Below the pieces are notes generated by a model, which did no database searches, was not told where the DNA came from, and was given only the letters and a program-made list of their open reading frames with translations. The translations under genes were made by a program, and so were the position numbers. DNA of 64,000 nt, from contig CBDEGI010000003.1 of assembly GCA_965237575.1 (NCBI GenBank), positions 744,001 to 808,000 of the forward strand. Reading direction: 5' to 3'. This stretch comes from JAKZVK01 sp965237575 (GTDB lineage Bacteria > Acidobacteriota > Terriglobia > Bryobacterales > UBA6623). Below, piece by piece: positions 8,167 to 16,298 of the stretch (positions are counted from its first letter, which is position 1; every line of letters begins with the position of its first letter).

Positions 8167-10002
8167 CTACGGCTGCGCCATCGGGCGTTGAGAGACTACG
8201 TAGCCCAACTCCGGCAGGGGTATGGGGCCGGCGCGCAGGGCTTTGTCATGTAGGGAGGTCAGGATGAAATCGGTGGTCTCCGCCTGGTAGTGGTCCCGGA
8301 CCCGCAACCACTCCTTCCAGCCGTGATAGTAGAGGGGGAGCTGCGCCGAGGAGAGCTTCGCCCGTAGAATCTTGCCCCGAATCTCCTCCTCTTCCTGGAA
8401 TGCCTTGGTGCGAAGCAGCTCCTGCGCATCTTCGTCGGACATGTTCATCGTGTGCATGCGGATGTCAAGGATCGCGTTGGCGATGACGCGAAGCTTGTGC
8501 TTGAGCCAGTTGACCTGAAACTCCTTGCTCCCGCTCTGATATCCGGCCTCCACCATCGCCTCGGTGATGTAGGTCGCCCAGCCTTCGACATAGGCGCCGT
8601 TCGGATACACGGAGCGGAGGACGCGCCTTGAATTGGGCAGGTCTTCATGCCCTTCGTTGGCAAACTCCAACTGGACGTAGTGCCCCGGCATGGCTTCGTG
8701 GATTGTCAGCAGCTTCAGCGCGAACAGGTTGTATTCACGCAGCTTCGAGGTCACTCTCGCCCGCGGCCAATCCGAAGGAATCGGCGTCACCCAATAGTAG
8801 GCTCCGAGCTGCGGCTCGAGAACCGGCGCGCCCATGAAACCCGCCACCGAGTAGAGACCGCGCATGAACTCGGGAGTCTCAATGATCTTCAGGTTGTCGC
8901 GCGGCGGAAGGAAGACGATCGCGGCCTCCTCGACCGACGATCGCAACTCCTCCACATCCTTCTTGACTTGATCGAGAAGCTGGCTGGCGCGGCGGACGCG
9001 GTGGTCATCGCCGATGACCTCCAGCACATCCGTCATCAGAGCCATGTCATTGGGAGGCCGTTGGTTCCCGAAGATCTCGCGATGGACGGGGCGGGCGGCC
9101 GAGATGGTCTCGTCGTACGTCTTCTGTAGCTCTTCTTCGGCCTCGGCCAGAAGCTGATCCGGCGTTTTGTTGGGTGACACGAACACCTTGAGCTTCTCGG
9201 CGTAGAGGTCCGGGCCGAGCCGCCAATCATGCTGACTGTGGCCGCTCAAATCCGACTTCAGGTAATCGCTGAAGCCACGCAGCGCATCGAGCGCCGGCCC
9301 TGACACCCGGCCGAAGTCTGACTTGAGGCTGTCAGGCAGTCCCGCCGGGATGACCGTCTCCACTAGCTTGATGTTGCCTTCGTTCTCCTCGATGGCAGTT
9401 TGGGTCCATACCTCCGGCGACGACTTGAGATTCTGCTTGGCCTGGTCGAGGAAAGCAGGCAGCTTTTCCAACCGCGCGATGACGTGGCGGTAGCGCTCCT
9501 CCGGCGGGCCGTACTCGTGAACCAACGGCGTGAACAGAGCTGTCCCGAGCAGCTCGACATACAGCGTCGGATTGTGCTCGTGGGCGCGCTCCTTCTGCAA
9601 CGTAAACAGCACCTGCGCCACATGGTTCTCCGCCACGGCGTAATCGGCCCAGTCGCCACCCCTGAGTCCGTTGCGCTCCACTTGGCCGGTCAGCTTGCTT
9701 TGGAAGTCCTTATAGAACGCGATGCGTTTTGCGATGCCCTCCGGCGAGTAGTCATCCAACATTTCATCCAACGGTGTAATCGTGGCGCCGGCGCCTTCCT
9801 CCCCTTCGCCGCCCCGAACGTGCTCGTGGTAGCCCGCCGCCGTGGCCGCGATTGGCGTCAGGGCAAGCGAATCAAACACGAACGGGTCGACCAGTCTGGC
9901 GAGAACCTGATTGGCAGGCTCCTTCGTCGCACACGAACTCAACCAACACACAAGAAGCGTCGCGCACAGCGCGGCACGCAGCTTTTTCAGCATCGAGACC
10001 AT
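8167..10002 (-). CDS. DUF885-family lipoprotein, putative metallohydrolase
   Basis: 611 residues. The N-terminus has a lipoprotein signal (MLKKLRAALCATLLVCWLSSC) with lipobox LSSC, so the mature protein is probably outer-membrane or periplasm anchored. Near residue 436 it carries HEAMPGHYVQLEF, the conserved DUF885 motif that resembles a metal-binding HExxxGH site. The protein ends shortly after helical segments typical of the family, and length matches full-length members (about 550–620). DUF885 proteins are predicted peptidases or amidases, but the substrate is not known. No partner gene is adjacent. Start at 10002 or nine bases downstream (MLKKLR) cannot be separated. Confidence 0.88.
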   Translation of the reverse strand: MVSMLKKLRAALCATLLVCWLSSCATKEPANQVLARLVDPFVFDSLALTPIAATAAGYHEHVRGGEGEEGAGATITPLDEMLDDYSPEGIAKRIAFYKDFQSKLTGQVERNGLRGGDWADYAVAENHVAQVLFTLQKERAHEHNPTLYVELLGTALFTPLVHEYGPPEERYRHVIARLEKLPAFLDQAKQNLKSSPEVWTQTAIEENEGNIKLVETVIPAGLPDSLKSDFGRVSGPALDALRGFSDYLKSDLSGHSQHDWRLGPDLYAEKLKVFVSPNKTPDQLLAEAEEELQKTYDETISAARPVHREIFGNQRPPNDMALMTDVLEVIGDDHRVRRASQLLDQVKKDVEELRSSVEEAAIVFLPPRDNLKIIETPEFMRGLYSVAGFMGAPVLEPQLGAYYWVTPIPSDWPRARVTSKLREYNLFALKLLTIHEAMPGHYVQLEFANEGHEDLPNSRRVLRSVYPNGAYVEGWATYITEAMVEAGYQSGSKEFQVNWLKHKLRVIANAILDIRMHTMNMSDEDAQELLRTKAFQEEEEIRGKILRAKLSSAQLPLYYHGWKEWLRVRDHYQAETTDFILTSLHDKALRAGPIPLPELGYVVSQRPMAQP

Positions 10003-10202
10003 AGTAGACTTCCGCTTATCGACGACTCATCGGTTCAGTGAAACAAGGAATAGGCACCGGAGATGGGGGATGGATGGACCGAGCCCAGCAATGAACCGCT
10101 AGAAGGATATCATAAAGGGAGCGGTTGCTCTCAGGCAAGAGCCACCGTTTGGTGGGCCGTGACGCTCCCTCGATCTGCTTTCCCTCGGAGAGGCCCCGGC
10201 GA

Positions 10203-11642
10203 CTACCCCAACAGCTTCTCAATCAAGTGGCCGCCCACGTCCGTCAAGCGGAAGTCGCGGCCCTGGAACTTGTAGGTAAGCTTCTCGTGGTCCAAGCCGA
10301 GCAGGTGCAGAATCGTGGCCTGTACATCGTGGACCGGCACCACGTCATCCACGGCGTTGAAGCCGAAGTCGTCGGTCTCGCCGATCGTTTGCCCGGGCTT
10401 GATCCCGCCGCCGGCGAACCACATGGTGAAGGCTTCGATGTGGTGATTGCGCCCGATCGTCTCTCGCAACTCGCCCATCGGCGTGCGGCCGAACTCACCG
10501 CCCCAAACGACCAGCGTCTCATCGAGTAGGCCCCGCTGCTTGAGGTCCTTGATGAGCGCGGCGCAGCCCTGGTCGGTCTCCTTGGTCACTCGATCGAGTC
10601 CCTCGGCCAGGTCGATGCCACCCGACCCATGACCGTCCCAGTCGGTGTGATAGAGCTGCACGAAGCGCACGCCCCGCTCGACCAGTCTGCGCGCCAGCAG
10701 GCAGTTGTTCCCGAACGAATTGGCGCCCGGCTCCACCCCGTACATCTCGAGGGTCCGCGGGCTCTCCTTGGCAAAGTCGATCAGCTCCGGCCCGCTGGTC
10801 TGCATGCGGTAGGCCATCTCGTACGACGAGATGCGCGTGGCGATCTCGGCGTCGCCCGTCTCTTCGAGGTGCGCCATGTTGAGATCCCGAATCGTGTCGA
10901 GCGTTTGCTTCTGCCGCTGCGCGCTGATGCCGCGTGGGTTCGACAGGTTGAGAATCGGGTCACCGCCGCCCTGGAACGGCACGCCCTGATGCGTCGTCGG
11001 CAGGAACCCGCTACCCCAGTTCAACGCCCCGCCCCGCGGACCGCGCGGACCCGACTGCAACACCACGAAACCCGGCAACTCCTCGGACTCGCTGCCCAGC
11101 CCGTAGGTCACCCACGCGCCCATGCTGGGCCGCCCGAAGCGCGGCGAGCCCGTGTTGACGAAGATTTTCGCCGGGGCGTGGTTGAAATTCTCCGCCTGGA
11201 CGGTGGAGACGAACGCCAGATCATCCACCACCTGCGCGGTGTGGGGCAGACACTCGGACACGTACCGCCCCGCCTGCCCGTAGCGCTTGAACTCGCGCCG
11301 CGTGCCCAAGACCTTGGGCGGCTCCTTCTGGAAACGCTCCATGAAAGCGAACCGCTTGCCTTCAAGGAACGACTGCGGAATCGGCTTGCCGCTGTAACGC
11401 TGCAGCTCGGGCTTGAAGTCGAACAGCTCGAACTGGCTTGGCCCGCCGGCCATGAACAGATAGATGACGCTCTTGATCTTCGGCGGGAAATGAGGATCTT
11501 TCGGGCCCAATGGGTTGCTGATCTCGGAGGCAGGGCTCTGCCCCATCAGGGAGGCCAGCGCCGCCGGTCCCAGCCCCACGAAGCACTTCTGAAAGAAGTG
11601 GCGTCGGGTGTTGCCCAGCAGCAAGCGATCGTATGGACCCAT
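10203..11642 (-). CDS. DUF1501 protein (sulfatase-like fold), Tat-exported
   Basis: 479 residues. The open frame runs upstream to 11969 but the ATG at 11642 is preferred because MGPYDRLLLGNTRRHFFQKC gives a short twin-arginine-like leader before a hydrophobic stretch, as in other DUF1501 proteins. The alkaline-phosphatase-like core shows HAPAKIFVNTGSPRFGRPS, LYHTDWDGHG, VVWGGEFGRTPMGE and GRNHH. These proteins are common in Planctomycetes, Verrucomicrobia and Solibacter, usually in DUF1501/DUF1553 pairs. No DUF1553 gene is present here. Function is unproven; polysaccharide or sulfate-ester turnover is often suggested. The upstream neighbour is a divergent LamG protein. Confidence 0.9.
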   Translation of the reverse strand: MGPYDRLLLGNTRRHFFQKCFVGLGPAALASLMGQSPASEISNPLGPKDPHFPPKIKSVIYLFMAGGPSQFELFDFKPELQRYSGKPIPQSFLEGKRFAFMERFQKEPPKVLGTRREFKRYGQAGRYVSECLPHTAQVVDDLAFVSTVQAENFNHAPAKIFVNTGSPRFGRPSMGAWVTYGLGSESEELPGFVVLQSGPRGPRGGALNWGSGFLPTTHQGVPFQGGGDPILNLSNPRGISAQRQKQTLDTIRDLNMAHLEETGDAEIATRISSYEMAYRMQTSGPELIDFAKESPRTLEMYGVEPGANSFGNNCLLARRLVERGVRFVQLYHTDWDGHGSGGIDLAEGLDRVTKETDQGCAALIKDLKQRGLLDETLVVWGGEFGRTPMGELRETIGRNHHIEAFTMWFAGGGIKPGQTIGETDDFGFNAVDDVVPVHDVQATILHLLGLDHEKLTYKFQGRDFRLTDVGGHLIEKLLG

Positions 11643-12086
11643 AGCTTCGTCCTCCAGCCACCGCCGTTCCTGTTCGCCGCGGCCGTTCCTGTTCAGGGGA
11701 GCGTTCCGTGCGAGGTCCCAGCGCGGGCGGGCGGCTGCGCCGTTCCCCCCGTATGATATCACCCGCACGGCCATTGGAAGGCGATCTCGTGCCCCTGAAA
11801 ACCAGCGATTGCGCAAGGCAGGCTTCTTAGGTCTGGATATTGCTGGTGGGTGGGCACTTTGGGTGGCGGCGGGGGCCACCACGGGGGGCATGGCTACAGC
11901 GAACCCTCGGCACCCGCGACCTCCTCCAGCTCTTCGATCTCTTCCAAGCCGTAACTTCGGTCGTGCCACCGCAGAGGCTGTGCGGGCCTCGATTTGGCTC
12001 GTTCGGTATACTGGATTCGGTTCTATTTCGCATCGTCAAGGCTAGGCTGACCGTTGTTTTTGACATCTTTATCTTTCCCTCTTTGG
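11643..12086. other. Divergent intergenic region, no gene seen
   Basis: 444 bases between the DUF1501 and LamG start codons. Both strands are open for long stretches because of the base composition, but the translations are low-complexity (Arg/Pro/Ala-rich) and unrecognisable. It should hold both promoters. A GGTGGC…GCCACC inverted repeat near 11860–11880 is the only structure noted. Confidence 0.4.
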
Positions 12087-14357
12087 ATGTCGTTTCATGC
12101 TTGGGAGAAGGGTAGGCGGGTCCTGAGGAATTCGCTGCGATTGGCTTGTTTGATCGGGCCGGCGATGATGGGAATCTGGGCAATCCAATCCCATGCCGCG
12201 GACTCCTTGCCGGCTTCCCTGCGCGAGCCATTCCCTCCGGATGAGCACACCGTGGTGCTCTATCACTTCGACGAGGCGGAGGGCACCCAGACGCGGGATG
12301 CCACGGGGGATCCAGCCCTGACTCTGAGGGCTCACAAGGATTTCTTGTGGGGCAAGCGCCCAGGCTTCGGTTCGACGGCCCGCTTCGAGCCGCGCGAGGA
12401 CGACGCCAACCTGCTCATCGGCCCGGTGAACAACGACAAGCTCGAGCTACGCACGTGCACACGCGCGTGGACCGTGGAAGCCTGGGTGCGCTACACCGGG
12501 TTCGCGCTAAGTGGAATCAAACTCGACCACCCCGCCTCTTATCGTCCCTTCGGATCCGGTACCGCCGGGCCGTTCGCCAAGATCTGTGGGACGGACGATG
12601 AAGGCTTCAGTTTGCCGCATGGCTACCGGGGCGGATGGGACTTCAGTTTGCACTCCTGGCTCGATGCCTGGCCGGTGAAGCCGGGGCTGCTGCCGGCGTC
12701 TCGATTCATCGGATCGCAACGGCGTGTTCCCGATAGCGACGCGTTGGTTTACCCGGGACGAAGAGCCGGGGCCGGAACCATCATCCATGAGGCCGCCATT
12801 CAGGACGAGGAATGGCACCACGTGGCCTGGCAGTTCCGCTACGAAGACCAGATGCACTTTTTCTTTCTCGACGGAAAGCTGATCTGGAAGGACAGCCCAA
12901 AGCGGCGGGTGATTAATGATGCCGAGCGAAACGACGTTCCCTTTATGGTCGGGGGGATTCTCAATTCACTCGACCCTACCTACCACGTCAAAACGTATGA
13001 CTTCGAAGGGGAGATCGACGAGCTTCGCATCTCCAGCGTGCTGCGCTATGCGGTTGCGAAGAAGCTGGCGGTCGTGGAGAGTGTGCTTCCCGAAGCCGGA
13101 CTCCATGCACCCTATTCGGTGACGTTCTCCACCGATGCGGCCGAGGGGGCCGTCCGCTGGGAGTTGGACGGGGAGTTGCCGGATGGACTTCGTTTTGATC
13201 AGGGGAAAGGGACGATCGAGGGCACTCCTACAGACGCGGTCAAGGAACGGGCGCTTACTTTGCGGGCAACCGATGCCGCCGGTGGCAAGGACGAGCACGC
13301 CTTCGCCCTGACCGTCTCAGAGGCCGAGCTGGTCACCGATTCTCTTCCGCTCGCTTTTCGGGGGATGCCGTACCGCGAGGTTCTCGAAACCCGCCAGATG
13401 GTTAAGCCGGTGACTTGGCGCAAGACTCGAGGGACGTTGCCCGAGGGGGTCTCCTTGAGCAAGAGCGGGGAGCTGAGCGGCACAGCCGCGGCTCTCGGTA
13501 TGCACGGAGTCCGGATCGAGGGCACCGACGCCGCAGGCCAGAAAGTGTCGCGCGAATTCGAGTTGAAGGTAGTCGCCGAAGGGCTCCGCCACCTCTATCC
13601 CGATCAGCACACCGTGGCTTTGTGGGACTGGCAGGGTCCCAGCGGGAGGTATATTCCCGACGTCATGGGTGATGCGGAACTAATGCTGACCTGGGTCAAC
13701 ACCAAAGGCGACACGCGCTTGCCGCGGCCTGGCTGGGGCAGATATCCGAAGTTCATCGGCGGCGGGGAAGCGGGTTTCGTCGGTCCCCAGTGGAACGACA
13801 AGGTAGACCTACGGACCATCGAAAAGGAATGGACGGTGGAAGCGTGGGTCCGTCTGGGCGGCGCCGTCAACAAATACGGCCAGGATTTCCACTACGGGCA
13901 TGTGTGCGGCACCTATGACAACACCGAGCGCGGCGTTTGGGAACTGTACCTGTCCGATCATGACTCGCCCGACGGCAGCATGGCTCCGGGCGTGCACTTT
14001 CTGGGGGCCGAGCCGGAGCAGGCCCTGAAAGACCTTCATCCCTATAGCCGTCCGAGGGGCACCGTGGCGGCTCCCGAATGGGTGGGGATCCGCGACACCG
14101 CCTGGCACCATGTCGCCTGGCAGTACTCCTACGAGGAAGACCTGCACCAGCTCTTCCTCGACGGCAAACTGATCTGGGAAATGAAAAGCCCGGATGGACG
14201 CCGACTGGTCAACAATCGCCGGCACATCGCCCAGTTCTCCGTGGCGACTCGACTCGACGGCCGCGCCCGCTACGGGGGCAAATTCAACTGGTTGGGAATG
14301 GGAAACTTTTTCGGGCAGATCGGTGAGATCCGGATCTCCAGGATCCGACGGTATTGA
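12087..14357 (+). CDS. Exported protein with two LamG-like domains flanking putative Ig domains
   Basis: About 757 residues from the ATG at 12087; a TTG at 12054 would extend it. The leader RNSLRLACLIGPAMMGIWAI ending QSHAAD looks like a Sec signal. A first concanavalin-A-like/LamG domain follows (EHTVVLYHFDEAEGTQ, WTVEAWVRYTG, EEWHHVAWQF, GEIDELRIS). Two He_PIG-type putative Ig repeats come next (PYSVTFSTDAAEGAVRWELD; PYREVLETRQMVKPVTWRK). The second LamG domain closes the protein (QHTVALWDWQ, WTVEAWVRLGG, AWHHVAWQYSYE, GEIRISRIRRY). Such domains bind carbohydrate or cell-surface ligands; no catalytic motif is visible. The two LamG halves are clearly similar to each other, which suggests internal duplication. 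Confidence 0.88.
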   Translation: MSFHAWEKGRRVLRNSLRLACLIGPAMMGIWAIQSHAADSLPASLREPFPPDEHTVVLYHFDEAEGTQTRDATGDPALTLRAHKDFLWGKRPGFGSTARFEPREDDANLLIGPVNNDKLELRTCTRAWTVEAWVRYTGFALSGIKLDHPASYRPFGSGTAGPFAKICGTDDEGFSLPHGYRGGWDFSLHSWLDAWPVKPGLLPASRFIGSQRRVPDSDALVYPGRRAGAGTIIHEAAIQDEEWHHVAWQFRYEDQMHFFFLDGKLIWKDSPKRRVINDAERNDVPFMVGGILNSLDPTYHVKTYDFEGEIDELRISSVLRYAVAKKLAVVESVLPEAGLHAPYSVTFSTDAAEGAVRWELDGELPDGLRFDQGKGTIEGTPTDAVKERALTLRATDAAGGKDEHAFALTVSEAELVTDSLPLAFRGMPYREVLETRQMVKPVTWRKTRGTLPEGVSLSKSGELSGTAAALGMHGVRIEGTDAAGQKVSREFELKVVAEGLRHLYPDQHTVALWDWQGPSGRYIPDVMGDAELMLTWVNTKGDTRLPRPGWGRYPKFIGGGEAGFVGPQWNDKVDLRTIEKEWTVEAWVRLGGAVNKYGQDFHYGHVCGTYDNTERGVWELYLSDHDSPDGSMAPGVHFLGAEPEQALKDLHPYSRPRGTVAAPEWVGIRDTAWHHVAWQYSYEEDLHQLFLDGKLIWEMKSPDGRRLVNNRRHIAQFSVATRLDGRARYGGKFNWLGMGNFFGQIGEIRISRIRRY

Positions 14358-14460
14358 AGTGCCCTCTCCTCCACGAGCGGCGCCAGTTATTGACTTAGAG
14401 CTGGAATCATCTGAATCCTACCCAATGGGGTTGAAGTCACTGCCTGCTCGGGTCACCTAG

Positions 14461-14744
14461 AGCCTCGCGACCGAAGTGCTCTATCTGAAGCCGAAAGCCG
14501 ATGGCAGCGGTTATGAGGAGGTCTCGTTTCTCAAGGCCTCTTCCCGACTCGACGTGCCGAAGTTCTCGCCGGATGGCCGGTATGTCGTCTACCGCTCCGA
14601 CGAATCGGGACGGCCCGAGGTCTACGTGGTTTCGTCGGGACGGCCCGAGGTCTACGTGGTTTCGTTTCCGGGTGGCTCGGGCAGGTGCAGCTAGTTTCTG
14701 AGAACACGGCTGGATCCGTCGAGCACCTGAAGAAGCGGGAGTGA
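14461..14744 (+). pseudogene. Relic of a PD40/TolB-type propeller (kinase C-terminal part)
   Basis: The fragment reads LYLKPKADGSGYEEVSF, FSPDGRYVVYRSDESG and EVYVVSFPGGSGR. These match the C-terminal propeller of the kinase gene about 4 kb downstream (LKRKNVGDGYEELPF, LSPDGRFLAYVSDESG). There is no N-terminal part and no start. The frame stops after GGSGRCS at 14694; adding one base near 14686 would restore RWQLVSENTAGSVEHLKKRE and a TGA at about 14744. It also contains a perfect 30-bp tandem duplication. It is a decayed remnant of a second kinase–propeller gene. Confidence 0.75.
14605..14664 (+). repeat. Perfect 30-bp tandem duplication
   Basis: Bases 14605–14634 and 14635–14664 are identical. 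The unit begins TCGGGACGGCCCGAGG and encodes SGRPEVYVVS, so the duplication adds ten residues in frame inside the PD40 relic. Two copies only; not a CRISPR or VNTR array. Confidence 0.9.
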
Positions 14745-14777
14745 GGCGCTTTCACCTGATCGGTGACGATTTGCATG

Positions 14778-15452
14778 TCAGTCGTGTCTCCGGTTGTTGC
14801 CGGCCGCGACTCGCTGCAGGAAGCAAGCCCTCATCCGTTTGGCTTGCTTTTGGGTGAAGCGAAACCTACCGCGAATCGCCTTTTCCAAGTCTGCGTTTTG
14901 CCAAGTCGCCCGCATGATCCCTTGGCTGGAGTGACTTCCCGAACCCAACAGCAAGTGCCCGATCTCATGCGCCAGAATGTGACCTAGCGCGACAGAGCGA
15001 TAGGAATCCATATCGGCCGCCAGCTCGGTCACTCGGTGATAGAAGACAACGGCTTGGCTGCCGAACCCGTTCGCTTTGTCGGAAAGCATGGCGAAGCCAA
15101 AGCTGCCGTGGGGTACGGTGAATCGCTCCGCCATTTCGCGCGGCAGAATTTTCAGAACCACAACGGCCGGACCGGATGCGACCCGGCAAGCAGGATCGAG
15201 CTCCTCGTCAGGCAGACTCATCGAGCAGTCCAACCAGTGGGTTGGCATCCCGGCCTTCGAGAGCACTTCCTTGGCGTCCTCGGTGGCCCATTCGATCATC
15301 GCCGGCGACAGGCGTGCGTAGTCGTAGAGCCGTACCTGTAGCTTGGATGGTGTGGGTGCGGAAGTGATCCCATGCTCCGCCGCCGAGGCGAATAGATTGG
15401 GAGAGATTGCAAGGAGACTCAGTAAGAAATTGGTTGAAAACGATCTGCTCAC
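14778..15452 (-). CDS. Secreted zincin-like metallopeptidase
   Basis: 224 residues with a Sec-type signal (about 1–25, ending FASAAEH). The active-site-like segment is LGHILAHEIGHLLLGSGSHSSQGIMR: His162, Glu163 and His166 form HExxH, and His174 could be the third ligand. The spacing (third His eight after the second) differs from the metzincin HExxHxxGxxH, but the following GIM resembles a metzincin Met-turn. The N-terminal half (LYDYARLSPAMIEWATEDA) is a mixed domain with two cysteines, Cys76 and Cys89, that may pair in the periplasm. The gene is monocistronic; substrate unknown. Confidence 0.72.
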   Translation of the reverse strand: MSRSFSTNFLLSLLAISPNLFASAAEHGITSAPTPSKLQVRLYDYARLSPAMIEWATEDAKEVLSKAGMPTHWLDCSMSLPDEELDPACRVASGPAVVVLKILPREMAERFTVPHGSFGFAMLSDKANGFGSQAVVFYHRVTELAADMDSYRSVALGHILAHEIGHLLLGSGSHSSQGIMRATWQNADLEKAIRGRFRFTQKQAKRMRACFLQRVAAGNNRRHD

Positions 15453-15908
15453 GGCCAGTACCTCCGGGGTTGGGGTAAGGCCGAGAGTGCGTCAGATCAG
15501 CGCATAACTCGATGCATGGGCGGTCAATGATTCCTCAGTGAGCCGTCAATCGTTTGTCAACCCGTAAATAACTGAACTGACTAGGCTTAAGGGAATGCTG
15601 AACGATTGATGGGAGCGCCGGTTCAGGCACCGGGGGCAACGTGGCGACAGGATCTGATGCTTTATTTCGGAGGTGAGCCCATGCCTTGTGGCGCGGGCCT
15701 CCTGGCCGGCAGCGTCGACCTCCGGGTCGACGTTTCTGCCTGCACTGCCCCGCTTGCTCCCAGCACGGGGAGAAGACCGGCGTGGACGCCGGTCCTGCCC
15801 GCCAGAGGCGCGCGCCACACCGGCTCCTCGTGGGTACCCGAACTTCTGGAGCGAGTACTAGAAGGTGAACTTTGCCGCGAAGGATGCGAGAATTAGCTTG
15901 GGAGAGCC
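15453..15908. other. Intergenic stretch with a REP-type element, no gene seen
   Basis: 456 bases between the zincin start and the winged-helix gene. Overlapping open frames in three frames are shadows of a GC-rich palindromic repeat and have no recognisable product. The notable content is the inverted-repeat element at 15687–15819. GGGAGAG just upstream of 15909 is the ribosome binding site of the winged-helix gene. Confidence 0.5.
15687..15819. repeat. REP-like bimeric palindromic element
   Basis: The outer ends are inverted copies: TGTGGCGCGGGCCTC (15687–15701) and GAGGCGCGCGCCACA (15805–15819), one mismatch in 15. Inside sit two hairpins, GTCGAC-ctccgg-GTCGAC (15714–15731) and ACCGGCGT-gg-ACGCCGGT (15776–15793). 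This two-hairpin layout with inverted outer ends resembles REP doublets mobilised in trans by RAYT transposases. The sequence differs from the repeats near 33.5 and 44.6 kb, though both begin TGTGGCG. Confidence 0.6.
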
Positions 15909-16298
15909 ATGGAAGAAGGGCCCCAGCCCGGCCATGCCCTCCGGTTCGGCCTGTTCGAGGCGGATCTGGAGGCAGGCCAACTGCGCAAGGACGGCGTCAG
16001 GGTCAAGCTGCCGCAACAGCCGTTTCAGGTGCTGGTGTGTTTGCTTGAAGGCTCGGGAAGAGTCGTCACTCGAGAGGCGCTGATCGCGGAGCTATGGCCC
16101 AACGGGACCGTCGTCGAGTACGAGCACAGCCTCGGGACGGCGATCAACAAGATCCGGCAGGCGCTCGGCGACTCGGCGGACAACCCTGAGTTTGTAGAAA
16201 CGCTTCCTCGACGGGGTTATCGTTTTCTCGTCCCGGTGGAGCGGATCGGGCAACCCCCCGAAGAGGGCCCACCGCAGGTGGCGGCGCTAGCACCCTAG
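15909..16298 (+). CDS. OmpR/CadC-type winged-helix domain, cut off by an amber codon from a kinase
   Basis: 129 residues with a complete winged helix: LRFGLFEADLEAGQLRKDG, then LLEGSGRVVTREALIAELWP, INKIRQALGDSADNPEFVET and the wing LPRRGYRFLVPV. It ends VAALAP followed by TAG at 16296. The next codon in the same frame begins PGATISHYKITEKLGEGG, the start of a protein kinase domain that has no start codon of its own. The piece is therefore most simply the DNA-binding part of a one-piece winged helix–kinase–PD40 protein. As it stands it would be a soluble DNA-binding protein if expressed. RBS GGGAGAG precedes the ATG. Confidence 0.8.
   Translation: MEEGPQPGHALRFGLFEADLEAGQLRKDGVRVKLPQQPFQVLVCLLEGSGRVVTREALIAELWPNGTVVEYEHSLGTAINKIRQALGDSADNPEFVETLPRRGYRFLVPVERIGQPPEEGPPQVAALAP

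Noticed and set aside
11643..11969. N-terminal extension of the DUF1501 frame up to 11969
   Set aside because: The extra 109 residues are Arg/Pro/Ala-rich without conservation, and a Tat-like leader begins exactly at the ATG at 11642.
14605..14664. Start of a CRISPR or tandem-repeat array
   Set aside because: Only two directly abutting copies without spacers, inside coding sequence.
14476..14701. An independent small gene of about 70 residues
   Set aside because: Its sequence is a fragment of a propeller blade homologous to the nearby kinase gene and contains a duplication and a frameshift, so it is a relic.
16296..16298. Amber codon read as pyrrolysine or by programmed readthrough
   Set aside because: No readthrough element or pyrrolysine machinery is visible, and a second lesion exists downstream in the same gene; decay or sequence error is simpler.
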